Shown here: positions 52,384-62,025 of the stretch, in pieces
Layout: every line of letters begins with the position of its first letter
Position numbering within the stretch: the first letter of the stretch is position 1
Assembly (NCBI RefSeq): GCF_004798665.1
Contig: NZ_CP039292.1
Coordinates: forward strand, 1,488,001 to 1,552,000
Length of the DNA: 64,000 bases
DNA from: Actinomyces procaprae
GTDB taxonomy: Bacteria > Actinomycetota > Actinomycetes > Actinomycetales > Actinomycetaceae
Reading direction: 5' to 3'
Notes under the pieces: generated by a model
Seen by the model: only the letters and a program-made list of their open reading frames with translations
What the model was told of the DNA's origin: nothing
Database searches by the model: none
Program-made: the position numbers and the translations under genes

Positions 52384-52986
52384 CTAGCCCCACACCCCGG
52401 AGGAGCCGCGCCGCCAGGAGCCCACCAGGTGGGTGTCCACGATGCCGATGGCCTCCATGAGTGCGAAGACCGTCGTCGGGCCGACGAACCGGAAGCCCAG
52501 GCGCTTGAGCCGGCGAGCCAGCGCCTCCGACTCCGGTGAGCGCGTGGGCGTCTCCGCCAGGGTGTGCGGGGCGGGCGTGGCCGCCGGCCGGTAGGACCAC
52601 ACCAGGCCGGCCAGGCCGCCGTCGACGTCGTCGGCGCCCCGCAGCGCCACGGTGGCCCGGGCATTGTTGATGGTGGCCAGGATCTTCGCCCGGTTGCGCA
52701 CGATCCTGGTGTCGGCCAGCAGGCGGGCCACGTCGTCGTCCCCGAAGGCGGCCACCGCCTCCGGCTGGAAGCTCGCGAAGGCCTCCCGGAAGGCGGGCCG
52801 CTTGACCAGGATGGTGCGCCAGGACAGGCCCGACTGGAAGGCCTCCAGGCTGAGGCGCTCGAACACGCCGCGCTCATCGCGCACGGGCATGCCCCACTCG
52901 GTGTCGTAGTAGTCGCGCAGCAGCGGGTCGGCGGCGGCCCACACCGGCCGGGCCAGCCCGTCCTCGCCGATCACCAGGTCTCCCAT
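52384..52986 (-). CDS. tag: DNA-3-methyladenine glycosylase I, zinc site incomplete
   Basis: Removes 3-methyladenine from DNA. The product is 200 residues. YYDTEWGMPV, LSLEAFQSGLSWRTILVKR and the segment TRIVRNRAKILATINNARA are Tag signatures, and the recognition Glu in LEAFQSGLSW is kept. Of the four zinc ligands of E. coli Tag (Cys4, His17, His175, Cys179) only the His in VDTHLVGS remains; the first Cys is absent, His17 is Tyr and Cys179 is Ser. TACGGT lies six bases before the ATG on this strand. It is divergent from pgi, 34 bases apart. Confidence 0.92.
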   Translation of the reverse strand: MGDLVIGEDGLARPVWAAADPLLRDYYDTEWGMPVRDERGVFERLSLEAFQSGLSWRTILVKRPAFREAFASFQPEAVAAFGDDDVARLLADTRIVRNRAKILATINNARATVALRGADDVDGGLAGLVWSYRPAATPAPHTLAETPTRSPESEALARRLKRLGFRFVGPTTVFALMEAIGIVDTHLVGSWRRGSSGVWG

Positions 52987-53020
52987 GCGGTAACCGTAGC
53001 GGACGGCCTAGACTGCTTCC

Positions 53021-54685
53021 ATGTCGACAACACGCACACCGGTTGACCCCACCGCCACGGCCGCCTGGAAGCGGCTTACCGAGCTGCACCAGTCCATGGA
53101 GCCCGACCTGCGCGCCTGGTTCGCCCAGGACCCGCAGCGCGCCGAGCGCTACTCCTACGAGGTGGGCGACCTGTTCGTCGACCTGTCCAAGAACTTCCTG
53201 ACCGATGAGGTCCGCGACGCCCTGGTGGAACTCGCCGAGGCCGTGGACGTTCCCGGCCGCCGCGACGCCATGTTCGCCGGAGAGCACATCAACATCACCG
53301 AGGACCGCGCCGTCCTGCACACCGCCCTGCGCCGCCCCGCCACCGACACCCTCACCGTTGACGGGCAGGACGTCGTAGCCGACGTGCACGAGGTCCTGGA
53401 GAAGATCTACGCCTTCGCCCGCCGCGTGCGCTCGGGGGAGTGGACCGGCGTGACCGGCAAGCCCATCAAGACGGTCGTCAACATCGGTATCGGCGGCAGC
53501 GACCTCGGCCCGGTCATGGTCTACGAGGCCCTGCGCCCCTACGTCCAGGAGGGCCTCGAGGCCCGCTTCATCTCCAACATCGACCCCAACGACTGCGCCG
53601 AGAAGGTCTCCGACCTGGACCCGGAGACCACCCTGTTCATCATCGCCTCCAAGACCTTCACCACCCTGGAGACCCTCACCAACGCCCGCATGGCCCGCAC
53701 CTGGCTGCTGGAGGCGCTGGCCGCGCGCGGCATCAGCACCGACGGCGCCGTCGCCAAGCACTTCGTGGCCGTGTCCACCGCCCTGGACAAGGTGGAGGCC
53801 TTCGGCATCGACCCGGCCAACGCCTTCGGCTTCTGGAACTGGGTGGGCGGGCGCTACTCGGTGGACTCCGCCGTCGGCACCGTGCTGGCCGTGGCCGTCG
53901 GCCCGGAGAACTTCGCCGACTTCCTGTCCGGCTTCCACGCCGTCGACGAGCACTTCGCCACCAAGGCGCCGGCGGAGAACGTGCCCATGCTCATGGGCCT
54001 GCTGGGCGTCTGGTACGTGAACTTCTTCCAGGCCGCCTCCCACGCGGTGCTGCCCTACGCCCAGTACCTGCACCGCTTCCCGGCGTACCTGCAGCAGCTG
54101 ACCATGGAGTCCAACGGCAAGTCCGTGCGCTGGGACGGCAGCCCCGTGGTGGCCGACACCGGGGAGATCTTCTGGGGCGAGCCCGGCACCAACGGCCAGC
54201 ACGCCTTCTTCCAGCTGCTGCACCAGGGCACCCGGCTGATCCCCGCCGACTTCATCACCGTCGCCAACCCGGCCCACCCGGTCAAGGACGGCGAGGCGGA
54301 CGTGCACGAGCTGCTGCTGTCCAACTTCCTGGCCCAGACCGCCGCCCTCGCCTTCGGCAAGACCGCCGATGAGGTGCGCGCGGAGGGCACCCCGGAGGCG
54401 ATCGTCCCGGCCCGCGTGTTCAGCGGAAACCGGCCGACGACGTCGATCCTCGCCCCGGCCCTCACCCCCGCCGTGGTCGGGCAGCTGATCGCCCTGTACG
54501 AGCACATCACCTTCACCGAGGGCATCGTGTGGGGCATCGACTCCTTCGACCAGTGGGGCGTGGAGCTCGGTAAGAAGCTGGCCCTGGAGATCGCCCCCGC
54601 GGTACGCGGAGACGAGGCCGCCTACGCCGGCCAGGACGCCTCCACCCGGCAGCTGATCGACCGCTACCGCGGCCTGCGGCACTGA
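53021..54685 (+). CDS. pgi: Glucose-6-phosphate isomerase
   Basis: Interconverts glucose 6-phosphate and fructose 6-phosphate. The product is 554 residues, normal length. [18 protein letters not shown] and [16 protein letters not shown] are the two PGI signatures, and the catalytic Glu/His region ([27 protein letters not shown]) and Lys ([14 protein letters not shown]) are present. TAGACT is six bases before the ATG, so the mRNA should be leaderless. Confidence 0.98.
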   Translation: MSTTRTPVDPTATAAWKRLTELHQSMEPDLRAWFAQDPQRAERYSYEVGDLFVDLSKNFLTDEVRDALVELAEAVDVPGRRDAMFAGEHINITEDRAVLHTALRRPATDTLTVDGQDVVADVHEVLEKIYAFARRVRSGEWTGVTGKPIKTVVNIGIGGSDLGPVMVYEALRPYVQEGLEARFISNIDPNDCAEKVSDLDPETTLFIIASKTFTTLETLTNARMARTWLLEALAARGISTDGAVAKHFVAVSTALDKVEAFGIDPANAFGFWNWVGGRYSVDSAVGTVLAVAVGPENFADFLSGFHAVDEHFATKAPAENVPMLMGLLGVWYVNFFQAASHAVLPYAQYLHRFPAYLQQLTMESNGKSVRWDGSPVVADTGEIFWGEPGTNGQHAFFQLLHQGTRLIPADFITVANPAHPVKDGEADVHELLLSNFLAQTAALAFGKTADEVRAEGTPEAIVPARVFSGNRPTTSILAPALTPAVVGQLIALYEHITFTEGIVWGIDSFDQWGVELGKKLALEIAPAVRGDEAAYAGQDASTRQLIDRYRGLRH

Positions 54686-54707
54686 CCGCGGACGACTCGG
54701 TACAGGC

Positions 54708-55907
54708 ATGACGCCGGGAGCGGGGGAGACCTACCCCTCGCTGATCGACGACGCCCGCCTGCGCCCGCTCACCACCGCCGAGCAGCAGCGCTACTCGCGC
54801 AATGCACTCGTGCCTCAGGTGGGCGGGCGCGGGCAGCAGCGTATCCGCGCCTCCCGCATCCTGGTGGTGGGCGCCGGCGCCCTGGGCTCGCCCGCCGTCC
54901 TGTACCTGGCCGCGGCCGGCGTGGGCACGCTCGGCATCATCGACGACGACGACGTCACCATCTCCAACCTGCAGCGCCAGGTGCTGCACACCACTGCCGC
55001 CGCGGGGCGGCCCAAGGTTGACTCCGCCCGGGATGCCGTAGCCGCCCTGAACCCGGACGTGGAGGTGGTCACTCACCGGGAGGCCCTGACCAGCGCCAAC
55101 GCCATGGAGCTGTTGCGCGGCTGGGACGTGGTGATCGACGGCACCGACAACTTCCCCACCCGCTACCTGCTCGGGGACGCCTGCGTGCTGCTCGGAATCC
55201 CGCTCGTGCACGGGGCGGTGCTGCGCTTCGACGGTGAGGTGACGGTCTTCGACGCCGAACGCGGTCCCTGCTACCGCTGCGTGCACCCGGCACCGCCCGA
55301 CCCGGGCGCGGTACCGTCCTGCGCCGAGGCCGGGGTACTGGGGGTGCTGCCCGGAATCGTCGGAGCCATGCAGGCCGCCGAGGCACTGAAGCTAGTGATC
55401 GGGGGAGCGCGCCCCCTGGTGGGCCGCATGCTTCTGGTCAACGCCTGGGACGGGCGCGGTGCGGAACTGCCGATAAGCAAGAACCCCGACTGCCCGCTGT
55501 GCGGCACCCAGCCAACCATCACCGAGCTGGTGGACTATGAGGCCTTCTGCGGCGCCCGGCCGCAGGGGAGGATGACTCTTGCAGAGGAGAGCGATATGAA
55601 CACGATCACCGCCGACGGTCTGCGTGACCGCATCGCCGCCGGGGAACTGCCCGGGCGGGCCTTCACACTGCTGGACGTGCGCGAGCCGCACGAGGTCGAG
55701 CTCGAGACGATCGATGGCTCCGTGCACATCCCGCTCGCCCAGGTGGTCGAGCGCCGTGGGGAGCTCGATCCGAGCCGGGAGCTGATCGTCTACTGCGCCG
55801 GTGGCGTGCGCTCCGCCCGCGCCATTGCGGCCCTGGAGGACGCCGGATACGCCGGCCCCATGACCAACCTGGACGGCGGTATCAAGGCCTGGGCCGCCTC
55901 CGCCTGA
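54708..55907 (+). CDS. moeB: MoeB/ThiF-type adenylyltransferase fused to a rhodanese
   Basis: The product is 399 residues. The E1-like domain (about 15-270) has GAGALGSPAVLYLAAAGVG for ATP and NPDC...CGT plus RCVHP as parts of the zinc and catalytic region. A rhodanese domain follows (about 300-395) with the active Cys in YCAGGVRSARA. MoeZ-type fusions adenylate and then thiocarboxylate small sulfur carriers for molybdopterin, thiamine or cysteine synthesis. No carrier gene is nearby, so the pathway is open. Confidence 0.9.
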   Translation: MTPGAGETYPSLIDDARLRPLTTAEQQRYSRNALVPQVGGRGQQRIRASRILVVGAGALGSPAVLYLAAAGVGTLGIIDDDDVTISNLQRQVLHTTAAAGRPKVDSARDAVAALNPDVEVVTHREALTSANAMELLRGWDVVIDGTDNFPTRYLLGDACVLLGIPLVHGAVLRFDGEVTVFDAERGPCYRCVHPAPPDPGAVPSCAEAGVLGVLPGIVGAMQAAEALKLVIGGARPLVGRMLLVNAWDGRGAELPISKNPDCPLCGTQPTITELVDYEAFCGARPQGRMTLAEESDMNTITADGLRDRIAAGELPGRAFTLLDVREPHEVELETIDGSVHIPLAQVVERRGELDPSRELIVYCAGGVRSARAIAALEDAGYAGPMTNLDGGIKAWAASA

Positions 55908-55910
55908 CCC

Positions 55911-55976
55911 GCCGAGGTCGGTAGATCTTACGTGCCGAGGTCGGTAGATCTTACGTACTGAGGTCGGTTGAAGTGG
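55911..55976. repeat. 23-bp tandem repeats before tRNA-Pro
   Basis: GCCGAGGTCGGTAGATCTTA occurs twice in perfect tandem (23-bp period, 55911-55956), and a partial third copy follows (ACTGAGGTCGGTTGAAGTGG). The core CCGAGGTCGGTWGAT is shared with the repeats before the MFS gene at 24887. The remaining bases to tRNA-Pro hold nothing I can name. Confidence 0.6.
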
Positions 55977-56088
55977 CTGCGATGGACCTGCGGGAACGGT
56001 GAGCGGTGTCACCGCCCTCGGATTTCGACGACGGCGCCCGGATGGGCTATCGTCTTCCATGTTCCGAGTGGCGCGAGCCGCGCGGGCA

Positions 56089-56162
<74 letters not shown>

Positions 56163-56272
56163 CCAAATCCTCCTAAGCGCCCGCTTCGCGATGACACTTG
56201 GCGCTTGTGTGAACCGGTGTCCTCTTGAACGAGTCGGAGAACGCACCGACAATGGCTATCAGGAGAATTCAC

Positions 56273-56458
56273 TTGACCACAGACCGCGCCGAAGACAGTA
56301 GCAGCAGCGTTGATTTGGAAGAGACACGGTCCTCCCTCGTTGCCGAACCCGACGACGCCGAGCTGGCGTTGATGCTGGCAACGGCAACTGGCATGGGGCG
56401 TGCTCAGCTGCGTGAGCTCATTGAGCGGCGGGCGCGTGAGCGGGAGGCGGGTAACTGA
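56273..56458 (+). CDS. Small hypothetical protein
   Basis: The product is 61 residues, acidic at the front (DSSSSVDLEETRSS) with a helical end (ELALMLATATGMGRAQLRELIERRAREREAG). No family is recognised. The TTG start is chosen because AGGAG lies seven bases upstream; an ATG at 56252 and a TTG at 56225 are in frame without such a site. It could be a small DNA-binding or toxin-antitoxin-like protein, but nothing proves this. Confidence 0.5.
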   Translation: MTTDRAEDSSSSVDLEETRSSLVAEPDDAELALMLATATGMGRAQLRELIERRAREREAGN

Positions 56459-56588
56459 CACCTCTCTGTGGTTCCGGTAGGCGTGTCCGCCCTGGTAATG
56501 TTCGGGCCGCTCACGCTGGGAGGCGAAATGCGTCTCACCAGGTCAAGACCATCGACCCAACCGATGCAAGGAAGCAGCAGGTGCCGAT

Positions 56589-57224
56589 ATGGCCTTCGAC
56601 TACAAGAAGGAATACAAGGAGTTCTACGCCCCGCCCAGGCGGCCGGGCATCGTTACCGTTCCCGTGATGAACTTCATCGCCGTGCAAGGCAGCGGCGACC
56701 CCAACCGCGAGGACGGCGAGTATCAGCAGGCAATGAGCTTGCTTTACGCCATCGCCTTCACCATCAAGATGAGCAAGCGGTCCGGACACCTGATGGAGGG
56801 GTATTTCGACTACGTCGTGCCGCCGTTGGAGGGGTTCTGGTGGCAGGAGGGTATCGACGGCGTCGACTACGCCCACAAGGACCAGTTCCAGTGGGTCTGC
56901 GCGATCCGGCTGCCCGACTTCGTAACCGAGGCCGAGTTCGCCTGGGCCGTCGAGGAGGCGACGCGCAAGAAGGGCACCGACTACTCCAAAGTGAAGTTCA
57001 TGACACTCCAAGAGGGGCTATGCGTGCAGTGCCTTCACGTGGGTCCCTACGATGACGAGCCCGCGACCATAGCGCTCATGCACGAATTCGCGCGATCAGA
57101 AGGCTATGCCCCAGACTTCTCCGAAGCGCGCCGCCATCACGAGATCTACCTGAGCGACGCTCGGCGAGTCGCTCCCGAGAGACTCAGAACTGTGATTCGG
57201 CATCCAATCGCCGGGATCTCGTAG
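56589..57224 (+). CDS. GyrI-like small-molecule-binding protein
   Basis: The product is 211 residues. It opens with FDYKKEYKEFYAPPRRPGIV and VPVMNFIAVQGSGDPN, then has FWWQEG, CLHVGPYDDEPATIALMHEF and HHEIYLSDARRVAPERLRTVIRHPI, the GyrI-like domain pattern seen in stand-alone SHS2/GyrI proteins. Such proteins bind small hydrophobic molecules, and some hydrolyse them. No DNA-binding domain is present. It is followed by the lysX operon but is not obviously part of it. Confidence 0.85.
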   Translation: MAFDYKKEYKEFYAPPRRPGIVTVPVMNFIAVQGSGDPNREDGEYQQAMSLLYAIAFTIKMSKRSGHLMEGYFDYVVPPLEGFWWQEGIDGVDYAHKDQFQWVCAIRLPDFVTEAEFAWAVEEATRKKGTDYSKVKFMTLQEGLCVQCLHVGPYDDEPATIALMHEFARSEGYAPDFSEARRHHEIYLSDARRVAPERLRTVIRHPIAGIS

Positions 57225-57381
57225 GACTCACCAGGGGAAGGAGCGATCTCCTCTCAGGGAGGTAGAGACGTTCTGTATCATATCGTGCTTCCGAATGATT
57301 CAAACGGCATCGCTTTTGCTAACAATCTTTCCTTGTAACCATGAGGGTGCCGCGACAGCCAGGAAGGAACACGCACCGACG

Positions 57382-60300
57382 ATGCAGACCCACGATTCCC
57401 TATTCCCAAGGCTCCTGCCAACACTGCTATGCGTCGTTGCCGTGCTCGCGCTGGCGGACAGCGTGCTGGGCACCACACCCGGGATCGGACCGGTCCTGGA
57501 GTTCATCTTCCTGTGGATCATTCCGCTGCCCTCTATAGACTGGCTGACCGCGGTTGTGCTGTTCCTGCTTGCGGCGAGCACGGATAAGCGCAAGCGGGCA
57601 GCCTGGACGGCGCTTACCGTGATGACCGTGCTGGTGACACTGCTGTACGCACTCGTGCTGGTCACAGCGCTTCAGGACGATGAATTGGCGGACATGCGCT
57701 ACTTCCTGACGGTTAATGTGGCCACGCTGCTGGCGTTCCTCGTGCTTCTGGCGTTGTACCGCCGCAGCTACACGGTGCGTTCCCAGCCCGGCAACACCTG
57801 GCGCGCCCTGGCGGTCTTCCTAGTCTCGGCGGGATCCGTCACACTGGTCGCCATCGTCATCAAGTTCGCCATATCGGGTGTGGGCCTGCAGCAGCTGAGC
57901 GAGTTGTTCGTCGGGGATGTGTCGCCCCAATGGCTGGTCAGCCTGCTCGGCTTCGCGTGGGCGGTCAGCTTCCTCGCCGCCTTCTGGATGCTGTTGCGCT
58001 CCCAGAAGCAGATCGCGCAGATGTCCGTTGCGGAGGAGACCCGTGTGCGCACATTGCTGGCTGAACATCCGGCGGACTCACTGGGGTACTTCGCCACTCG
58101 TCGGGACAGGTCCGTACTCCTGGTCGGCGACTCCGCCGTGGTTTACCGGGTGGCCAAGGGCGTGGCCCTGGCCTCCGGCGACCCCCTGGGGGACCCCTCC
58201 ACCTGGTCGGCGGCCGCGCGTGCCTTCACCCGCCGTGCGGTGGAATTCGGCTGGACTCCAGCCGTGATCGGGGTCTCCGAGGCGGGCGCCCGGGCATATG
58301 CCGATGCCGGCCTGCGGGCGCTGCACATTGGGGACGAGGCCGTGCTCAACTTCGCACGCGCACGGATCGATGACATGCCCGAGGTACGCCGGCCGGTTCG
58401 TCGCCTCAAGGAACTCGGGTACACGGTACGGATACGCCGGCATCGCACGATCCCCGCCGACGAGCTAGCGGCCCTGGCCTACCTAGCACAGGACTGGCTG
58501 GGAGGTGAGACGGAGCGCGGCTTCTCCATGGCGCTCGGCCGCCTGGGCGACGCCTCCGACGGCGAGTGCGTAATGGTGGAGGCGCTCTTCCCGCCCGGTG
58601 ACGAGCGCGGGGAGGTCGCCGCTCTGCTCTCCTTCGCCCCGTGGGGATCCGACGGCCTGAGCCTTGATGTGATGAGACGTCACCCAGAGGCTGATAACGG
58701 CGTAACTGAGCTGATGGTTTATGCCCTGATGACAGAGGGCGTTGAGCTCGGCATCACTCGGGCTTCACTCAACTTCGCGGTCTTCCGGTCTGCGTTCGTG
58801 GAGGGTGAGAGGATCGGTGCCGGCCCCGTTCGGCGTCTGTGGCGCCGACTGCTGCTGCTCGCCTCACGCTGGTGGCAGCTGGAGTCCCTCTACCGTTCCA
58901 ATGCGAAGTACAATCCCGACTGGTTCCCACGGATGATCTGCTACCCCGATGGCGGGGATATGGCCCGCGTGGCCTTTGCCATGGGAGTCGCGGAAGGATT
59001 CGTGTCCCCTCCCGCATGGTTGTCATCGACCACAGGTATTCAGCAGCCGCGCCGCGACGACGAGGAGTCGGCCCGCCTGGCGGCCATTACCAAGGGAACG
59101 GTCAGTACCACCCCGCCCAGGCAGTACACCAAGCAGTTCGCGTCGCGTCTGGCTTCACGAGAGTCCATGCTCGCCGTCGGACTCGACCCATACCCGCCAT
59201 CGGTCCAGGTCACGGACTCCTGCGTTGACGCCTCCGGAACGTGCTCTGTGGCCGGCAGAGTCTTGGCGGTACGCGACCACGGCGGCGTCGTCTTCGCTGA
59301 TCTTCGGGACCGCAGCGGCGACTTGCAGATTCTCCTCGAGCGTTCCACGACCGGCGCCGACGACGTTGCCCGGTTCCGGCGGTTGATACGCGCCGGTGAC
59401 CAGGTGGTCGTCTCCGGCACGATGGGAGCGTCGCGTACCGGAACACGCAGCCTGCTGGCGTCCAACTGGTCCGTCACCTCCAAGGCGCTGCGGCCCCTGC
59501 CGGACAAGTGGCGGGGCATACGCGATCCCGAGACTCGGGTGCGGCAACGTCACCTGGCGCTGATCGTCGACCCGAAGGAGCGTGCGATGGTGACGGCCCG
59601 GTCCACAGCCATCCAGGCGGTCCGCCGGGAGCTAATGGGACGCGACTACCTGGAGGTGGAGACGCCCATACTCCAACCCGTGCATGGCGGCGCGAACGCA
59701 CGCCCGTTCAAGACACACATCAACGCCTATGATCTGGACCTGTACCTGCGTATCGCCCCGGAGCTGTATCTCAAGCGACTCATGGTCGGCGGCATGGAGC
59801 GGGTCTTCGAGATCGGCCGCAACTTCCGCAATGAGGGCGCCGACGCCACGCACAACCCGGAGTTCACCATGCTGGAGGCCTATCAGGCTTACGCCGACTA
59901 TGGCGTCATGAAGGACGTGGCGCGTGATCTGATCGTGGGCGCGGCACGGGCAGCGCTTGGCACCACCGTGATTCGTGGCAGGGTGGCCGGTGTGGACCAT
60001 GAAATCGATCTGGCGGAGCCGTGGCGGACGGTGAGTGTGTGCCAAGCCGTTTGTGAGGGGCTGGGTGAGGAGGTCGGACCGGATACTCCCGTCGAGATGC
60101 TGCGCCGGCACGCCGACGCCATCGACATGCGCTACGACCCGCGTTGGGGCTGGGGAACGATGATGCAGGAGCTGTACGAGCATCTGGCGGAATCCACCAC
60201 CGTCGCCCCGACCTTCTTCACCGACTTTCCGGCGGAGACCTCTCCGTTGACCAGGCCACACCGCGAGGACGCCCGGTTGGCCGAGCGCTGGGACCTGATC

Positions 60301-60564
60301 GTATTCGGCGCCGAGGTGGGCACCGCCTACTCCGAGCTGGTGGATCCGGTGATTCAGCGTGAACGCTTGACTGCTCAGTCCTTGGCGGCCGCCGGGGGTG
60401 ATCCCGAGGCCATGGAGCTGGACGAGGCCTTCCTAGCGGCGCTGGAGCAGGGAATGCCGCCCTCGGGTGGGCTGGGCATGGGGCTGGACCGGTTGGTCAT
60501 GATGCTCACCGGCGCGTCGATTCGCGAGACGATCGCCTTCCCGCTGGTCAGGCCGGAGCTATGA
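57382..60564 (+). CDS. lysX: Bifunctional lysylphosphatidylglycerol synthase / lysyl-tRNA synthetase
   Basis: The product is 1060 residues in three parts. Membrane helices (residues 10-215) come first, then a GNAT-like transferase domain (DUF2156, about 235-530) that moves lysine from Lys-tRNA to phosphatidylglycerol, then a class II lysyl-tRNA synthetase (from about 610): OB-fold VAGRVLAVRDHGGVVFADLR, motif 2 FEIGRNFRNEG near residue 810, motif 3 GLGMGLDRLVMML near 1030. In mycobacteria LysX gives resistance to cationic peptides. ATG 57382 is preferred (AAGGA upstream); an earlier ATG at 57295 adds 29 residues without a membrane logic. Confidence 0.93.
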   Translation: MQTHDSLFPRLLPTLLCVVAVLALADSVLGTTPGIGPVLEFIFLWIIPLPSIDWLTAVVLFLLAASTDKRKRAAWTALTVMTVLVTLLYALVLVTALQDDELADMRYFLTVNVATLLAFLVLLALYRRSYTVRSQPGNTWRALAVFLVSAGSVTLVAIVIKFAISGVGLQQLSELFVGDVSPQWLVSLLGFAWAVSFLAAFWMLLRSQKQIAQMSVAEETRVRTLLAEHPADSLGYFATRRDRSVLLVGDSAVVYRVAKGVALASGDPLGDPSTWSAAARAFTRRAVEFGWTPAVIGVSEAGARAYADAGLRALHIGDEAVLNFARARIDDMPEVRRPVRRLKELGYTVRIRRHRTIPADELAALAYLAQDWLGGETERGFSMALGRLGDASDGECVMVEALFPPGDERGEVAALLSFAPWGSDGLSLDVMRRHPEADNGVTELMVYALMTEGVELGITRASLNFAVFRSAFVEGERIGAGPVRRLWRRLLLLASRWWQLESLYRSNAKYNPDWFPRMICYPDGGDMARVAFAMGVAEGFVSPPAWLSSTTGIQQPRRDDEESARLAAITKGTVSTTPPRQYTKQFASRLASRESMLAVGLDPYPPSVQVTDSCVDASGTCSVAGRVLAVRDHGGVVFADLRDRSGDLQILLERSTTGADDVARFRRLIRAGDQVVVSGTMGASRTGTRSLLASNWSVTSKALRPLPDKWRGIRDPETRVRQRHLALIVDPKERAMVTARSTAIQAVRRELMGRDYLEVETPILQPVHGGANARPFKTHINAYDLDLYLRIAPELYLKRLMVGGMERVFEIGRNFRNEGADATHNPEFTMLEAYQAYADYGVMKDVARDLIVGAARAALGTTVIRGRVAGVDHEIDLAEPWRTVSVCQAVCEGLGEEVGPDTPVEMLRRHADAIDMRYDPRWGWGTMMQELYEHLAESTTVAPTFFTDFPAETSPLTRPHREDARLAERWDLIVFGAEVGTAYSELVDPVIQRERLTAQSLAAAGGDPEAMELDEAFLAALEQGMPPSGGLGMGLDRLVMMLTGASIRETIAFPLVRPEL

Positions 60565-61235
60565 CCGGTCACCGAGGACGACTCGTACTCGCTTTGTTGA
60601 CCGTTGTCACCTACAACAGCTGGCTGGCGTGGGGGCTGAACGGCGACCCGCAGGCGTTATCCGGCTACCTGTCCGAACTGGCGGCGCAGGACCAGCCATA
60701 CCAGTGGTTCTTCCGCTTGGGGGACTTGGCGGCCGCCGTCGTCTTCGTCGTCATCGCCGCGCTGGGACGACACGGTTGGAGCCGCTGGCTCGGCGGCCGC
60801 GCCCCGCATGTAGCGGTGGCGCTGGCGCTGGTGGCCGTCGGCACGGCTCTGGATACCCTGTTCAACCTGCCGTGCGCGGAGAGCCGGGACCCGGTGTGCG
60901 CGGGAACCCCCAGCGTGATCAGGCACTTGCATGAGGCGGCCTCGGTGCTCGTGTCCGTGGCGCTGGTGGCGATGATCGCCCTGGTGGCGTTGGGGATGTT
61001 CGAGCGGGACGGCTGGACTGGGCGGGTATGGGCCGTGGTCGGTTTCGCCGTCGTCGTCGGGGCGCTGCTGCTTTTCAGCGCGGCCGCACCGGCACTGGCG
61101 CCGGGGACGCAGGGCGCGGTGCAGATCATTCAGGTGGTGGCGTGCTCGGCGTGGATTGCGCTGTTGGCGTGGCGGCTCGAGGATAAAGGTGAGGACCAGA
61201 AGGAGGAGAATGGCAGACGATCGGCGAATCACTGA
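60561..61235 (+). CDS. DUF998 membrane protein
   Basis: The product is 224 residues with six membrane helices. VVTYNSWLAWGLNGDPQALSGYLSEL with the conserved Ser/Glu, RLGDLAAAVVFV and CAESRDPVCAG...VIRHLHEAASVL are the DUF998 pattern. The function is unknown in general. ATGA overlap with the lysX stop shows it is translated with LysX, so a role in lipid lysylation, for example flipping or presentation of the lipid, is a fair guess but no more. Confidence 0.85.
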   Translation: MTGHRGRLVLALLTVVTYNSWLAWGLNGDPQALSGYLSELAAQDQPYQWFFRLGDLAAAVVFVVIAALGRHGWSRWLGGRAPHVAVALALVAVGTALDTLFNLPCAESRDPVCAGTPSVIRHLHEAASVLVSVALVAMIALVALGMFERDGWTGRVWAVVGFAVVVGALLLFSAAAPALAPGTQGAVQIIQVVACSAWIALLAWRLEDKGEDQKEENGRRSANH

Positions 61236-62025
61236 GCGGCGTTGCGCGAGCGGACACACGGTCCGGGCGCGAGACGGATACGGACCGGCCGTGGTGTTCC
61301 TGAACGGTTGCGGACTGTCCGCCGCCGGATGGAACGAGGTGGTCGCCGCTCTGGAGGGAAGACGGGTTATCACTCTTGACCGTCCCGGGCACAACGGCAC
61401 CAGGGCTGCGGGGCCGCCGTCACTTGCGGACGAGACCCGCCTCCTCGCGGAGCTGCTGGACGCGGAGGCGGCGCCGGTGGTCGTAGTGGCGCATTCCATG
61501 GCCTCCTTCCAGGCGGAGGCGATCGCCCGCCTACGTCCCGAGCGGCTGGTCGGGGTGGTGCTGGTGGATCCTTCGGTGCCGCCGCCTTGCGCCCGGTCCT
61601 CCGCTGCGGCGGGGGCGTTGGCAAGCCTCGCGGCGCGCATGGTGCGGCTGGGGCCGGTACGTGGTGTAGCCGGCAGGATGCTGCGGGCGGGCATGCGGTC
61701 CCAGACGGTACGGCCGCAGGCAATCGACTCCCCCCGGTGGCGTTCCCTGTGGAGCGGCGAACAGGCCCTGGCGGCCGCGGCGGCCGAGTGGCTGTCCTAC
61801 CGCGACCAGGCGGCCCAGTTGCTGGTTCTGCGCGCCAGGCAGAAGGCGCCGGCACCCGCCCGAGTCGCCGTGCTGGAGGCACCGCCGTTCAACGGCGCGA
61901 CGGCGGTTGTGAGCCTGCTTTCGGCCTTCCGCACGTCACGCATACGGCGCGTGTCCGGTTCCCGGCACCTGATGATGCTGGATGCACCACCGGTGATCGT
62001 GGAGGAGATTGAGCGGCTGTCCTAG
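61210..62025 (+). CDS. Alpha/beta hydrolase
   Basis: The product is 271 residues. VVFLNGCGLSAAGWNEVV is the oxyanion-side motif, the nucleophile Ser96 sits in VVVAHSMASFQAE, the catalytic His253 in GSRHLMML. The ATG has AGGAGGAG directly upstream and overlaps the DUF998 gene by 26 bases. Because aminoacyl-lipid synthases are sometimes paired with hydrolases that remove the amino acid (AhyD in corynebacteria), this enzyme may turn over lysyl lipid; the evidence is only position. Confidence 0.87.
   Translation: MADDRRITERRCASGHTVRARDGYGPAVVFLNGCGLSAAGWNEVVAALEGRRVITLDRPGHNGTRAAGPPSLADETRLLAELLDAEAAPVVVVAHSMASFQAEAIARLRPERLVGVVLVDPSVPPPCARSSAAAGALASLAARMVRLGPVRGVAGRMLRAGMRSQTVRPQAIDSPRWRSLWSGEQALAAAAAEWLSYRDQAAQLLVLRARQKAPAPARVAVLEAPPFNGATAVVSLLSAFRTSRIRRVSGSRHLMMLDAPPVIVEEIERLS

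Noticed and set aside
57225..57381. Riboswitch or T-box in the lysX leader
   Set aside because: A small GGAG-CGAT-CTCC hairpin and a TATCAT element are present, but no specifier loop, T-box sequence or known aptamer core.
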